In this document: positions 12,460 to 61,662 of the stretch, one piece after another
Numbering within the stretch: the stretch's first letter is position 1
How the letters are laid out: every line of letters starts with the position of its first letter
NCBI RefSeq assembly: GCF_028583425.1
Contig: NC_072800.1
Location: forward strand, 93,837,001-93,901,000
Length of the DNA: 64,000 nucleotides
Direction of reading: 5' to 3'
Source of the DNA: Eublepharis macularius
Taxonomy: Eukaryota > Chordata > Lepidosauria > Squamata > Eublepharidae
The notes under the pieces: generated by a model
Databases searched by the model: none
What the model was told of the DNA's origin: nothing
What the model saw: only the letters and a program-made list of their open reading frames with translations
Made by a program: the position numbers and the translations under genes

Positions 12460-12679
12460 TAGAGAAGAGCAAGAGTCCAGTAGCATCCATAACAACATTT
12501 GCGGTAGGGCATGAGCCTTTCTGAGTCACAGCTCTGGTATCTGAAGAAGCGCGCTGTGGCTCACGAAAGCTCCTACCCTTCCACGATTTTTTGTTAGCCT
12601 TCTAGGCGCTACCGGACTCTTGCTCTTTTCCACCGCTACAGACAGACTAACGCGGCTCCCCCTCTTGGTCTATCTCCGC
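12460..12679 (+). repeat. Penelope-like element end (second subfamily)
   Basis: Belongs to the subfamily whose hairpin reads CTGAAGAAG...CACGAAAGCTC (here CTGAAGAAGCGCG...CACGAAAGCTC). It ends at ACAGACAGACTAACGCGGCT. A 10-bp target duplication is likely: AGTAACGCAG (12450-12459) and AGTAATGCAG (12680-12689), with one mismatch. It lies directly against the NACAD CpG island, about 520 bp upstream of the start codon. Confidence 0.75.
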
Positions 12680-13196
12680 AGTAATGCAGGCAGCCGGACA
12701 GCGGGGGCGAGGCGCCTCTTGGCCCGGCTTACCTCGCAGGGTTGTTGAGACGCACCAACGGGGGCCGGGCGCTGCGGGGGGCTCTTCGCAAGATCCCCGC
12801 GGGAAGGCGGCCCGCCTCTGCGGCGACACGTGCGCGCAAACCCGCGAGGCCCGCGCGGCCCCGGCCCCGGCCCCGGCCCCGACCCTCCCCGCGGGGCCCT
12901 TGGCTGCCGCCGCGGCTGCTGCTGCTGCAAGCGCCCTCGCCCGCCCGCCGGGCTGCTGCAGTGGCGCCCCCTCCCACCGCTCCGCTCCGCTCCGCTCTCC
13001 GCTCCCCTCCCCGGCCGGCCGCTCCGCGCAGCGCCCTGCGGCTGACATCATCGGGGATGAGCGCGCCGCGCAGCCCGCCGCCGCCCGTCCCAGCCCCAGT
13101 CCCCCGCCCCGGCCGGGCGCTCCTGCCGCCGCCGCCGCCGCCGCGTCCAGGGCCCGCCTCGCCTCCGCCGCCCGCCCCGCCCGCCGCGCCCCCGCC

Positions 13197-51854
<38,658 letters not shown>

Positions 51855-52012
51855 CGACCGGCTGGCAGGCCCCCCAGCCTCTGCCCCCCCTTCTGTATAG
51901 ATGCACAGTTACTCCTATCCAATACAGCTGTTGTTCATTAGGACTGCAAATGACTAGTCCCGATTCTCCTGCATTGATGCTGCTGCTCAATAAACATTAT
52001 ATTCACTTGAAC
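51855..52012 (+). terminator. NACAD: NACAD 3' UTR and poly(A) signal
   Basis: Short 3' UTR of about 160 bp. AATAAA lies at 51989-51994 (GCTCAATAAACATTAT). Cleavage is expected 15-25 bases later, near 52010. The following sequence is T/G-containing. Confidence 0.85.
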
Positions 52013-52173
52013 TGCACCTAAGCGTCAGAGTCCTCCTTCACCGGGGAGGGGAGGGGATTCCCGTTGCACTCCAGCCGCTTTTGAAATGCATTCAAGGTCA
52101 CTGCAGAGAGAACGTGAACTCGAAAAGTTTAGCTTCGTTATGATTCTCTTGAAACAATGCCTCTTTGACTTTA

Positions 52174-52413
52174 GATCCAGAGGAGTTAGCCGTGTTAGTC
52201 TGTAGTAGCAAAATCAAAAAGAGTCCAGTAGCACCTTTAAGACTAACCAACTTTATTGTAGCATAAGCTTTCGAGAATCACAGCTCTCTTCGTCAGATGC
52301 AGTTCTCTTTGTCGAAAGCTTATGCTGCATCTGACGAAGAGAATTGTGATTCTCAAAAGCTTATGCTACAATAAAGTTGGTTGGTCTTAAAGGTGCTACC
52401 GGACTCTTTTTGA
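52174..52413. repeat. Penelope-like element end with perfect target duplication
   Basis: A 240-bp insert: complete antisense terminal block (TCCAGAGGAGTTAGCCGTGT), antisense hairpin, then sense hairpin and a sense block cut at GGACTCTTTTTGA. It is flanked by TCTTTGACTTTA at 52162-52173 and 52414-52425, a perfect 12-bp duplication, so insertion was recent. Confidence 0.88.
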
Positions 52414-53049
52414 TCTTTGACTTTATTTTCCATGCCTCTGGGCATGTGCAGAATGACTTAGTTCTGTCATTTTGAGTAAACTAAAGCTGCTGTTTGGGAT
52501 TAGGGGGTGCAGCTTCTGGGTGGTTTTGGAAACTGGACCTTTAAAACAGAAATTACTCAGTGGACACAGGAGCTTGGGGGGAGTTCTAGGAGCTGCCAGG
52601 GGTGGCAGGGTGATCTGTCCCCATCACACACCCATATAATACGTCGATGTGTCATGTCTGCTTACGTTGTATACAGTCTGGGGCAGGGAAGTGGAAAAGA
52701 AAGGCGTGCATAACCATTCCCTCCTGGCCCCTTCCCCCTTCCGCTGCTTTCCCCCTTGCGTGTTCTCCGCTGGGCAGGAGAAAATGGCATCTTAGCTCCA
52801 GAAGCTCCAATTTCTGCTGCTTGGTGGGGGCCCAAGGGGAGGGAGGCACCTTCCTGGTTCGGAGACTTGCAGTTCCCACCCAGGAGCAGGATGTGGCTGA
52901 GCAGGCAGTTGTGCCACTGACTGCAGACTCCGTGGCCCTTGTGGGTCCTGGCTAGTCTACTCATCTGAGTGCTGTGTAGCGGGTAAGCCGAGGGCCGGAC
53001 TGTTGTCTCTCTTCTGAGTAGCTGCTGGTGAAGGCTTTCCATATTACTA

Positions 53050-53212
53050 GAGATAGTTTCAGATGGGTAGCTGTGTTGGTCTGCCAAGAGCAAGTGCCGA
53101 GTCCAGCAACATCTTAAAGACCAACGAGATCCCCGTTCTGAAGCTTCTACCCTAGTACGCTGGTTGCTCTTTAAGGTGCTGCTGGACTCTTAATCTTGCT
53201 CATCTTACTGAA
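53050..53212 (+). repeat. Diverged Penelope-like element end (third subfamily)
   Basis: GATGGGTAGCTGTGTTGGTC, then AGTCCAGCAACATCTTAAAG, and the inverse at the right, TTTAAGGTGCTGCTGGACTC. The hairpin motif is largely lost. Confidence 0.6.
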
Positions 53213-54829
53213 ATGTGCTTTACTGGGGATGTACCACTGCTCTTCTCCTGGCTGCCTTGAAAAACGTGAGGGTCAGTGTGCCCGATGAAGCCATGGCCTG
53301 AAGACTGCTCCATCTTACCATACAGCCTCCAGGGTAAACTCATTTACGACCAAGGCTAGAAACTTGCTTTTTCTTCTAAGGCAGCATTTGCCGTTATAGG
53401 AGTGTGCTGCAGTTGAAGCTGTGCTGCAAATTAATCAGTATTCACAGTTCCACAGCTGTACTGATGTAAGAACAAGGGATCTCTTGAACCTTGTAAACAG
53501 ACGCCGTGACAGCCACAGTGGGGGCGGGAGGGGGGGGGCAAGAGACAAGAGAGCTCTGGTGTGCGTCTGATGCAAGAGGAGGAAAGAGCCGCGGGGTGTG
53601 CTCGGTAGCTGGGTGGCTATTCTCTACTACTCGGGCATGCGAGACTCTCTCAGCGCCCCTCCCAAGATTCTATTGATAGGACTGGCTTCTGCACAAAACA
53701 TTCAGATTTGAACACTAGCCAGTTCCTGTAAAGACATCCATGTATATCGGCCTCTTCCCAGTCTACTCGTCAGCCCATCTTCCCGTACTGGGACTGCAAG
53801 CTCCCAGGCACGTGCCTCTGTTATATTGCTGCTGGTGTACTAAAAATAAGGGGGGGGGGTGGCATATGCTTAGTGGCACAGCCTGAATCCTCTTGAGCTG
53901 GCCTGCCGGGGATTACACACAGCTGGGTGCTGCCTCCACAGAGCAGCTGGTGTTGAAGGGTTACTCCTGGGATGTCCCCTCCCCCTTTTATCCACAGAAC
54001 AGTCTAGAGGTGACAGCAAAACTCACCCCCCCTTCCATGAGGACAGAGGCAAAGCTAGCAGGGCTGCAGCTACACGGGTGCCAGAGCAGGAACCATCCAT
54101 TAAAGCATTTCTGGCCCCTGCTCTTTTGCCCTCTGGACTGCCTTGCTGGCATTTCCTTGGGGTGAGTGGCTAGCGTGGCCTGCTCCGCAGTCCTGTTGCT
54201 TCGCTGGCTTCTCCAGTCTGTGGCTGGCTATAGGCATAAGCGTTAAAAGCACCAGACGAGATGCGTCCTGCCATTTTGCATGCAGCTGCTGCAGAAGGAC
54301 ATTTTGATGTTTTACGAAGACTGTGGCTAAACATCTTTAGAGATGGAGACTGCAGAGGACCGCATTAGGCAAAGCGGAAACCAAAATAACTCAGTACCTT
54401 TTTTAAGACCAACCAAAAGAGCAGGGGCCTTCCTCAATGGGTAAGGAATGAGCTGAGGATGGTGGCAGCTTGCTCCCCCCTCCCTACCCAGTCTGGCTCC
54501 CATTGGCTCTTCCTGGTGCAGCAACGAACTCTCTCTCCAGTGAATGAGCTACCAGGTTCCCCCCCTCTGCTCTTGGCCTTCCAAAGGACCACTCTGCTCT
54601 GCAGGGGGAGAAAAACCATCCCATCGCCGTCCAGTGTTCAGGTGACATCCGGCCTGGTAAGAGAGTCCTGGAGAACTCCTCCAAAGCCAGCACTTACTAT
54701 CTGAGGAGTCTTGCCTGGCTTTTGCATCTTTCTGGTATTCCCTGATCTACTCTCTCAACTTCAGTGCAGTAGAGGGCGGGCGTTCAACCTTTTCCTGGGA
54801 AAGAGGGGTGGGTGGGTGCGTGTGGGTGT

Positions 54830-55345
54830 TATGCGCCATCCAGTTGCTTCTCACTTGTGGTGACCCTAAGAACGAATGGCCTTGAAAACATCATTTCATT
54901 GACAGCCTTGGTCAGGTCTTGCAAACTGAAGGCACGCGGTTTCTTTTATTGAGTCAATCCACCTCGTGGGTCTTCCTCTTTTCTATGGCTTTGTCTTTTC
55001 TAGCGAGTCTTGCCTTCTCATGATGTGACTGAAGTACAACAGCCACCGTTTAGTCATTTTTTCTTCTAGTAACAGTTCGGGCTTGATTTGATGTACAGTA
55101 TATATGTACAAAGCGCCATCTAGTTGCAGCTGACTTAAGGCAGCGCCAATAAGGTTTTCAGGACAAGAGGTGAACAGAGGGGGGGGGGGTTGTCATAGTT
55201 TGCCTCCGTCTCCTCTCCAAGTTCGAACCAGGGCTGGCCCTGTGAGCTTCCGAAAGTCGATGAGATGAGGCTGGTCTGAGCCATTCAGTTTAGGGCTGAT
55301 TCGATCTAGAACATTCATCTATTTGTCTTTCTGGCAATCTGTAAA
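54830..55345 (-). repeat. LINE ORF2 tail (R4/RTE-like), interrupted by a SINE
   Basis: The - strand encodes GRPTRWIDSIKETA near 54970-54930, a motif of LINE ORF2 C-terminal tails. The LINE runs 54830-55084 and resumes at about 55286 (GATTCGATCTAGAACATTCA). The gap is filled by a 5S-derived SINE. The clade is uncertain and no open frame survives. Confidence 0.6.
55085..55285 (-). repeat. 5S-rRNA-derived SINE nested in a LINE
   Basis: GCGCCATCTAGTTGCAGCTGA to a degenerate 5S head on the right (GTGAGCTTCCGAAAGTCGATG). The words GGGCTTGATTTGAT and AGGGCTGATTCGAT on either side look like a diverged target duplication. Confidence 0.65.
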
Positions 55346-55629
55346 CAGAGGCTATACTGGACTGGCTGAATTCTACCTCAGGGCTTACCAAGCTGTAAAC
55401 TTACTCTCGTTTCCTCTGGTTCCAGCTCTGGAGAGTGGGGAGACCAAGAACTGCAAATGCTTTTTGCACTTTTCTAAAATCTACATTTTCTTAAATTCAG
55501 TAGCTATGGGCTGCTTTGGTTTAAGCTTCTAGCCTCCATCCCTCCTTCCGTTGCTGGCTGGGGGCCCAGAGGTCTTTCCCCACATGGCACGTAGCCTCAA
55601 AAACTTGTGGGAGTCTCGTCTGGTGCTCC

Positions 55630-55705
55630 CCTCCTGGAAAATAAAAGAACCTTAAAGACTAACATTTATTCCCAGGTGAGCTTTCGTGAGCCTCAGCTGA
55701 GTTCA
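55630..55705. repeat. Penelope-like element end fragment
   Basis: AACCTTAAAGACTAACATTTATTC then GAGCTTTCGTGAGCCTCAGC is a diverged antisense hairpin region of the second subfamily. The words are cut off on both sides. Confidence 0.5.
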
Positions 55706-56139
55706 GCAGACGGCAGTGGGAGGCCCAGGCTTGGTGTGAATTACAGCAGGAATTTTTCAAGTGTCAGGGGGAAAGGGAGGAGGTGGCGTAGAAAAGGTTA
55801 GGTGTGAATCTATTAGCAGTTACACTTAACTGGACAGTGGGAGAGATCAAAAGTTCAAATAGATAAGAGTGAAAATTATTTGCTTAACTGATACTGATAC
55901 AAGGTTACTGAGCAATAAAAAATGTCAAGAACAGCCAATTAAAAGTGGGGCCTGCAGAGATTGTAATGACTGAGGAAAGTGCTGAATTAGACCACCGTTA
56001 AAAATTCAACACTTTGTGTCATCCTGGCTTAAACGGGGATTAGGGGTTCCTCAGTCACTACATACTGTGATTTATACTTGAAAGACTCGTGGCATAATTC
56101 ACTCTCTCTCACACACACACACTTCCCCATAAGATTATC

Positions 56140-56235
56140 TCCATGGATCTGCCAAAGCGGGCTGCAGTTCATGAAAGCTCATGCTGGAATAAGTGTTGCT
56201 AGCTTTTCAAGTGCCTTTTCTTTTGCTATGCCAGA
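56140..56235 (+). repeat. Penelope-like element end fragment
   Basis: ATCTGCCAAAGCGGGCTGCAG, then TTCATGAAAGCTCATGCTGG and GCTAGCTTTTCAAGTGCC. It is a diverged sense unit. Confidence 0.45.
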
Positions 56236-56659
56236 TTAAAAGGGCTACCCCTTCACAGCCTGCAGGACAGAGTTGGTAATAGCTTGGAAGGAAACTGCCA
56301 TGGCTAAGCAGCCTTGACCGGCTTTTCCTCTTTTGCCTGTCCTGCAAGCCTACTTGGCCCAATGCCTGCTTTGGGTTGGGTTGTGCTCTGGGCCCCCAGG
56401 CCTCCTAGAGTTAAGTGTGCACGCAAATATGCATGCTCGCACACACACAAACGTGGCTTGCTTAGATGCTCAGCTCTGCCTGTGCTGTGCAGCCTCAACT
56501 GGACCACCTGGCACTTTCTGCTCTTCAGGGAACCTGGAGGGCTGCTGAGTCTCTGGCCCACCCATCCACCCATTCCCACTAGGACCGCACAACAGGAACC
56601 TTCCTAGATGTGGGGGGAGGAGGGGCACACCAAGGATGCTCTTCTGGCCTGGCTACACA

Positions 56660-56870
56660 CAGGTGCTCATATGAAGCTGCCTGATACTGAATCGGACCAT
56701 CAAAGCCAGTCTTGTCCACTTACACTGCAGGTGCCTCTCCAGGGTCTCGGGCACAGATCTTTCGCATCGCCACATCTCTGATCCTTTAAACTGGAGATGC
56801 CGCTGGAGACCGAGTCGGGACCTTCTGCAGGCCAAGCCAAGGCTCTGCCCCTGAGCTGCGGCTCCTGTAG
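56660..56870 (-). repeat. tRNA-derived SINE (GGCTCAGTGGTAGA type)
   Basis: On the - strand the tRNA-like head is near 56860. The body includes GGATCAGAGATGTGGCGATG, GAGACCCTGGAGAGGCACC and the end TTCAGTATCAGGCAGCTTCA near 56670. It covers almost the full length of the family, but the B box is diverged. Confidence 0.7.
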
Positions 56871-57004
56871 AAGGGGAGCTACGGGCTGGATTAGGACTCA
56901 GAGGCCTGTCCCGTCAACGGCCTTTCACAAGCTCCCACTTTTCTCCTTGGCTCATGGCAGCCCGCCACTCAAGGTGTGCTCAGTCTCCCGCCCAAGGGGG
57001 CCTC

Positions 57005-57046
57005 TTGGGCACAGAGATGCCAGTTGGGCACAGAGATGCCAACTGG
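57005..57046 (+). repeat. Two-copy tandem duplication, about 20 bp
   Basis: GGGCACAGAGATGCCAGTT is followed at once by GGGCACAGAGATGCCAACT. The same word, GGGCACAGAGATGCCAACTG, occurs again at about 59149, so it may belong to a dispersed repeat. Confidence 0.7.
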
Positions 57047-57339
57047 CGCTCCCACCATTGGAGAAGGGCCATGACCCTTAGAAGAAAAGGGGGGAGGGCC
57101 CTAACTAGGAGATTGGCACCAGCTACCAAGGAAGAGCTGTGCCCCACTGCTGGCTCTGTCTTCAGTTCACCATGCAGCCACCGATGATAATCCAGACTAG
57201 GGGAGACCCTGCGAGCCGCCTCTCTTACTCAGCCACCCCCCCTTAAATATTCTGCACCCACAGCCTCATGTCCATAATGCTTAATTCCCATCTGGCAAGC
57301 CCTTTACCACCAAGGCCAATTCTGAAGTTTCAGCAAGGG

Positions 57340-57550
57340 CCAGGGAGGTGCCGCGATGAAATGCCCGACCAGGAATCGGGGGACCCAGCTTGGACTTCCC
57401 CTGACTCTGCCGCGGGAACTTGCCGGCTGATCTTGGGGCCAGTCACCCTCTCCTAGACCGATCTACCCCACAGTGTTGATGGGAGGATGAAGGGGATAAT
57501 GTGTCAGCCCCTTCAGGAAGAAAAGTGAGGTGACAATGAAGTAAATAATT
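57340..57550 (+). repeat. tRNA-derived (MIR-like) SINE
   Basis: AGGAATCGGGGGACCCAGCT, GGGGCCAGTCACCCTCTCC and ACCCCACAGTGTTGATGGGA give the family's word order. The 3' end is AAGTAAATAATT. Confidence 0.6.
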
Positions 57551-59309
57551 TTTTAAAATGACAAGCATCACACCACCACGGTTAGGGACAAGCACCTACA
57601 GCTCTAGGGTTTTCTCTCTCATGGGAAGCGGCTGCCCCCCCCTCACCCCCAGCAGGCAAGGATGGCCCCACACTGGGGCTGCCCTCGGTCTCTTCCAGCA
57701 GGGACTCTTCATTACGCATGGTCTTTGGGCAGGCCGAGGGGGATTATTGTGAGACTCGAGCTCTCCCCCCTGCCAGGTGCTTTCCTCTCTCTCAAGTCAG
57801 CCCTTCCAGCAAGCAGGGAAGAGAGGGGAGGGGGGCTGAAGGAAAGACCAAAGCAGACTTTCAGGTGCAGCGTTATATTTGCCAGTAACAAATACTCCAT
57901 ACAGAAAATGGCGGCTGCCAGGCATCAGGAAATCCAGCATAAGAAGTCATGCTCGAGGGTGGTGCTTAAAACAACCTGCAACACAACAGTCAACCCTCCT
58001 GCCCCCCATTATGAAGATCGGCAAACATGACCTGGATCTTTGGTAGACTGATTTTCAAAAGCCAAGCAAGGCTACTTTCGGAAAGGCAAAGACTGTTTCG
58101 GTTTCTTTCGTGTATGTGGCAGGGAAGGAGAGGCGGTGGAGAGAGGTAAGGCAGACTCCAGGCTTCCTATCCCTCGAACCATTTTTCTGAAGCAGCCATG
58201 GACTTGCTCAGATGTGGGTAGGAGATAGGCCGACATGAGGGAATTGGCACCACACCAGTCACAGAGTCTGTCCCATGAGCCTTAGACCCCTGAAAGTTGG
58301 GAAGATGTCATGCGACTAGAAATTCTAAGGGGGCAAAAGATCGGTTAAAAGTGAATGGCCCTTACATGCTGTCACAGCCTCTCTTCCCTCAACAGGCCAA
58401 GGCCTGGATGGGCTTTGGAATCACTACAGGTAGAAAGATTCAGCAATAAACCCCATTGAACCATCAGTATGGAAAGGGGGGAAAGGAACTCGGGATACAA
58501 AAATAGCCCCACTGCTTTACCCCTTTGTTTCCCTGCATTTCATCATTATACAATCATTTCAAAAATAAGCTTTTATTTTCACAAAAAAAACTTTCCATGG
58601 TCAGTTTATACTTCTTGAGAGGAGCAAATATATATATTTACTAGAAAAAGGCACTAGGAATAAGCCCACCCTAAAGACTTTGGATACACACACACCACTT
58701 CGGGATATCCAGCGATCTACCATGATACCGATTACCGTTGTGTTGGATGGAAGGATTTCAAAGCAGGCACACTCGGTGGGCCGTTGGGGGGGCAGGGCCC
58801 TAGCACGTTTCACCTGCATCCTGGGGCGGGGGGCGGGGGCGAGAATTAGACAGTCAGTGCTGTGCTGACGTCACACTGTTGGCCTCCATATTCTCACAAT
58901 ACTGATGGGCACATTCTAGCATCGAACAAACTTCCCGGTCCTATTGATTGCCCATGGGAGGAAGCAAGCATCTCTTTAACGCTTTCCCTGAAATGAAAGG
59001 ATCCAAGAAATGGGCCTGGGACTTGATCAGCCCCCAGACAGGTACCGATTCTGAAGCACTGTGCCACTGGTGGTTCTGAGACCACAACGCCGCTAGGCAT
59101 TCTACAACAGGCAATCGCCAAGCTGGATGAAAAGAGGCCGAGTTCTTGGGGCACAGAGATGCCAACTGGACACTGCAATCCTTCTTTCAAAAGACAATTC
59201 ACTCCACAAATCCAAGTTTCCACAACTCTCCTTTCACAAAGTTTTTGGAAAGCCAAAGATCAATTCGGTGTGCTTTTCCCGTTCAAGCAATAAAGGGGTG
59301 GGTGGGAAG

Positions 59310-59465
59310 GCTAGTAGAAGAGCATTTGCTTTGCATACGGAAGGCCCAAGGTTCAAACCCTGCCATCTCCCATGAGAACCATCAGGTAGGGCGTGATGTG
59401 AAAGACCCTTCTTCCTCTGCCGGAGGAAGTCCGGGGCAGTCAAGATAGCGCTTGGCAGATCAAGG
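59310..59465 (+). repeat. tRNA-derived SINE (GGCTCAGTGGTAGA type)
   Basis: Head TAGTAGAAGAGCATTTGCTT, B box GGTTCAAACCC at 59350-59360, and body GTGATGTGAAAGACCCTTCT. It is a well-preserved + strand copy. Confidence 0.75.
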
Positions 59466-59904
59466 GTCTGACTGAGCACGTGTTCAAGGGCTAAAGTCTG
59501 AAGCCAAACTACTTGGGACCCTGATACTGCAGTGATCCACAACACTGATTGGTTCAGGCTTTGCACAGGAGGAGAATTGCTGCAAAACCACCTGGGCTGG
59601 AGGGTCATCGTGACTGCCACAAACAATGGAAGGCAACCAACAATGCAAAGGCAGAGAGTCCAGCCAACCAAGAATGCAACCAAAGCTGGAACTCTGCATC
59701 ACAGAACCCAACATGTGTCACGAGTCCCAAATCTGGCAATTAAAATTCTGCAAACCAGGCAAGTTTGTAGCGCTGATTTGCAGCATTCCAGGTCAAATTC
59801 ACACACAGGTCTGTCATTCAGTGACATTTAATTTGCCCCTTGATAACACTTTCTCATTGCCTAATACCATTCCAAAACCAGATGTTTCAGGGAAGAAAGT
59901 GCAA

Positions 59905-60112
59905 CATGCCCAGGGTAATGCCGATCAGGGTCAGGTAGCAATTTTCCCCAGGCCAGTTTGGCTCGGGATCCGGACGGTGTTTTGCCACCTTCTGGGCAGG
60001 GAGCCAAGATCACTGGGGATGTGGGGGGGGAGGTTGTTGTGAATTTCCTGCATTGTGCAGGGGTTGAACTAGATGACCCTGGAGGTCCCGTCCAACTCTA
60101 TGATTCTGTGCT
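59905..60112 (+). repeat. CR1 LINE 3' end
   Basis: CAGGCCAGTTTGGCTCGGGA, then GTTGAACTAGATGACCCTGG and GTCCAACTCTATGATTCTG. It is the same family as at 10110 and non-coding. Confidence 0.85.
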
Positions 60113-60614
60113 CCATTGTGGATAACTAAGCAAGAAGTTGTCAAGAGCAGTCTGAAGCAGGCAACCTTTCCCCAACCCTCACTGCATGAGGCTTTCTTGA
60201 AATGCTAACATGTCATTCTCTAGGAACCTCTTCAGAATGGGAACTGCAAACAGGTGGCTTGCTGGGCTACTGAAACGGGGGTGTGAAAGACTTCCAAGTG
60301 CTTTGCATGCACGGAGTGGTACAGACAACTAATACTTTGGCTCCACACTTTGCTCCTGAGGTTTGGAGGTCCAGGGTGGGGTTACACTACAGGTGTGCAT
60401 AAGCAAGACCGGGGACCCTACCCCAGACCCCTGCAAACTCACTCATATATACTGCTCTTCTTTCTGAGAAGCTTGTGAGAAATTGTCACACATTCTGTTT
60501 TTTCACCCTAACTATGAAGGCTTGACCCCCCCCCCTTCTGTGCGAAAGCTCCACTGCATTGGAGGCTTCATGCCGCACTCCAGCATTCTAAAGAAAGCCA
60601 CACAGAGTTCTATT

Positions 60615-60805
60615 TCAGGTGGGTAGCTGTAGGACAGCAAGATTCAAGTCCAGTAGCACCTTCAAAACCAACAAGATTTTCAGGGTGTATGCTTCTGAGA
60701 GTTAAAGCTCCCTTGGTCAGATACCTAATGGAGCTTTGATTCTCGAAAGCTTATACCTGACAATCCTGTTGGTCTTGAAGGAGCTACTGGACTTGAATCA
60801 TGCAG
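60615..60805 (+). repeat. Diverged Penelope-like element end (third subfamily)
   Basis: CAGGTGGGTAGCTGTAGGAC, AGTCCAGTAGCACCTTCAAA, then hairpin GAGCTTTGATTCTCGAAAGC and TGGTCTTGAAGGAGCTACTG. Both orientations are present around a short centre near 60722. Confidence 0.65.
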
Positions 60806-61641
60806 AGTTTAGACAACTGGCCTGAACTTTGGTCATTTGAGGCCTTGGCTCTCAGGACACTACACGTTCAGAAAAGGAACTTCCACAGAAAAAGCTACAC
60901 CTGTGCATCACACATGTAGAACCGTGGTTGAAACTGAGCGGACGGACAGCCCATCAGAAGGCTGTGAGCGTCCAAAATACCAAGGCAAGCAGAGAGGTGC
61001 AGACTCAAAACGCCATTGTGGGACTTTCCGCAAAGAGGCCCAAATTAAACATGCTTTGAACCCACTGAAGGAAAGATGCTGGTAGTGTAAATATGCCCTA
61101 GAGTGAGTAACAACAGGGAGAGATAAAGTGTATTCTTTGAGCCCAGGTGGCTTCTCAGAGATTCCCCAATTACATGAATGTTAATACTAATTTTTGATGA
61201 CACACATTCTGGCTTAGTGCCCAGCCCGCTAAAGGGGACCTTATCCTGCTAGAGAGTATTTTTCTCTGAGCTGATCTATAAATAGTATACCAAACTCATT
61301 CTGTGGATCCTTCCACTCTGCTCAGCTAACAGCTGCGCCGTTCCCCTGGTCAAGGAGGCGACTTCTAACACAAGAGCTTCTTTGAGCTCTTTGCCCCAGA
61401 GGGAGGCACCATGGTTGGCTAAGTGAAGTGAAACAACAAGAACCCCCCCCCCCCCAAAAGGCAGCTGTGGTTCAGTCTACTCTTTGTGCACCATCTACCC
61501 ACGTCAGGGCACAACACTGCATCTTTGGCATGACCCTAACCAAATCCACATTTAGACGTGCCTATACTGTTTCCCCACCAAGGCCTGCCTGCCACATGGC
61601 CCATTCGGGGCCAGAGAGGAAAACGGGCCAGAGTGACACCA

Positions 61642-61662
61642 CTCTCTCTCTCTCTCTCTCTC
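61642..61662 (+). repeat. (CT)n microsatellite
   Basis: About ten CT dinucleotide units. It is likely polymorphic. Confidence 0.9.

Larger units (their letters stand above)
52013..58571. other. Intergenic region between NACAD and CCM2
   Basis: Holds the repeats listed separately. Between them (about 52430-53050, 53220-54820, 55710-56050, 56240-56650 and 57560-58570) I recognise no gene, RNA gene or repeat family. Confidence 0.6.

Noticed and set aside
59340-59365. A tRNA gene (B box GGTTCAAACCC)
   Set aside because: The cloverleaf is incomplete, and the sequence continues into a SINE body shared with other copies.
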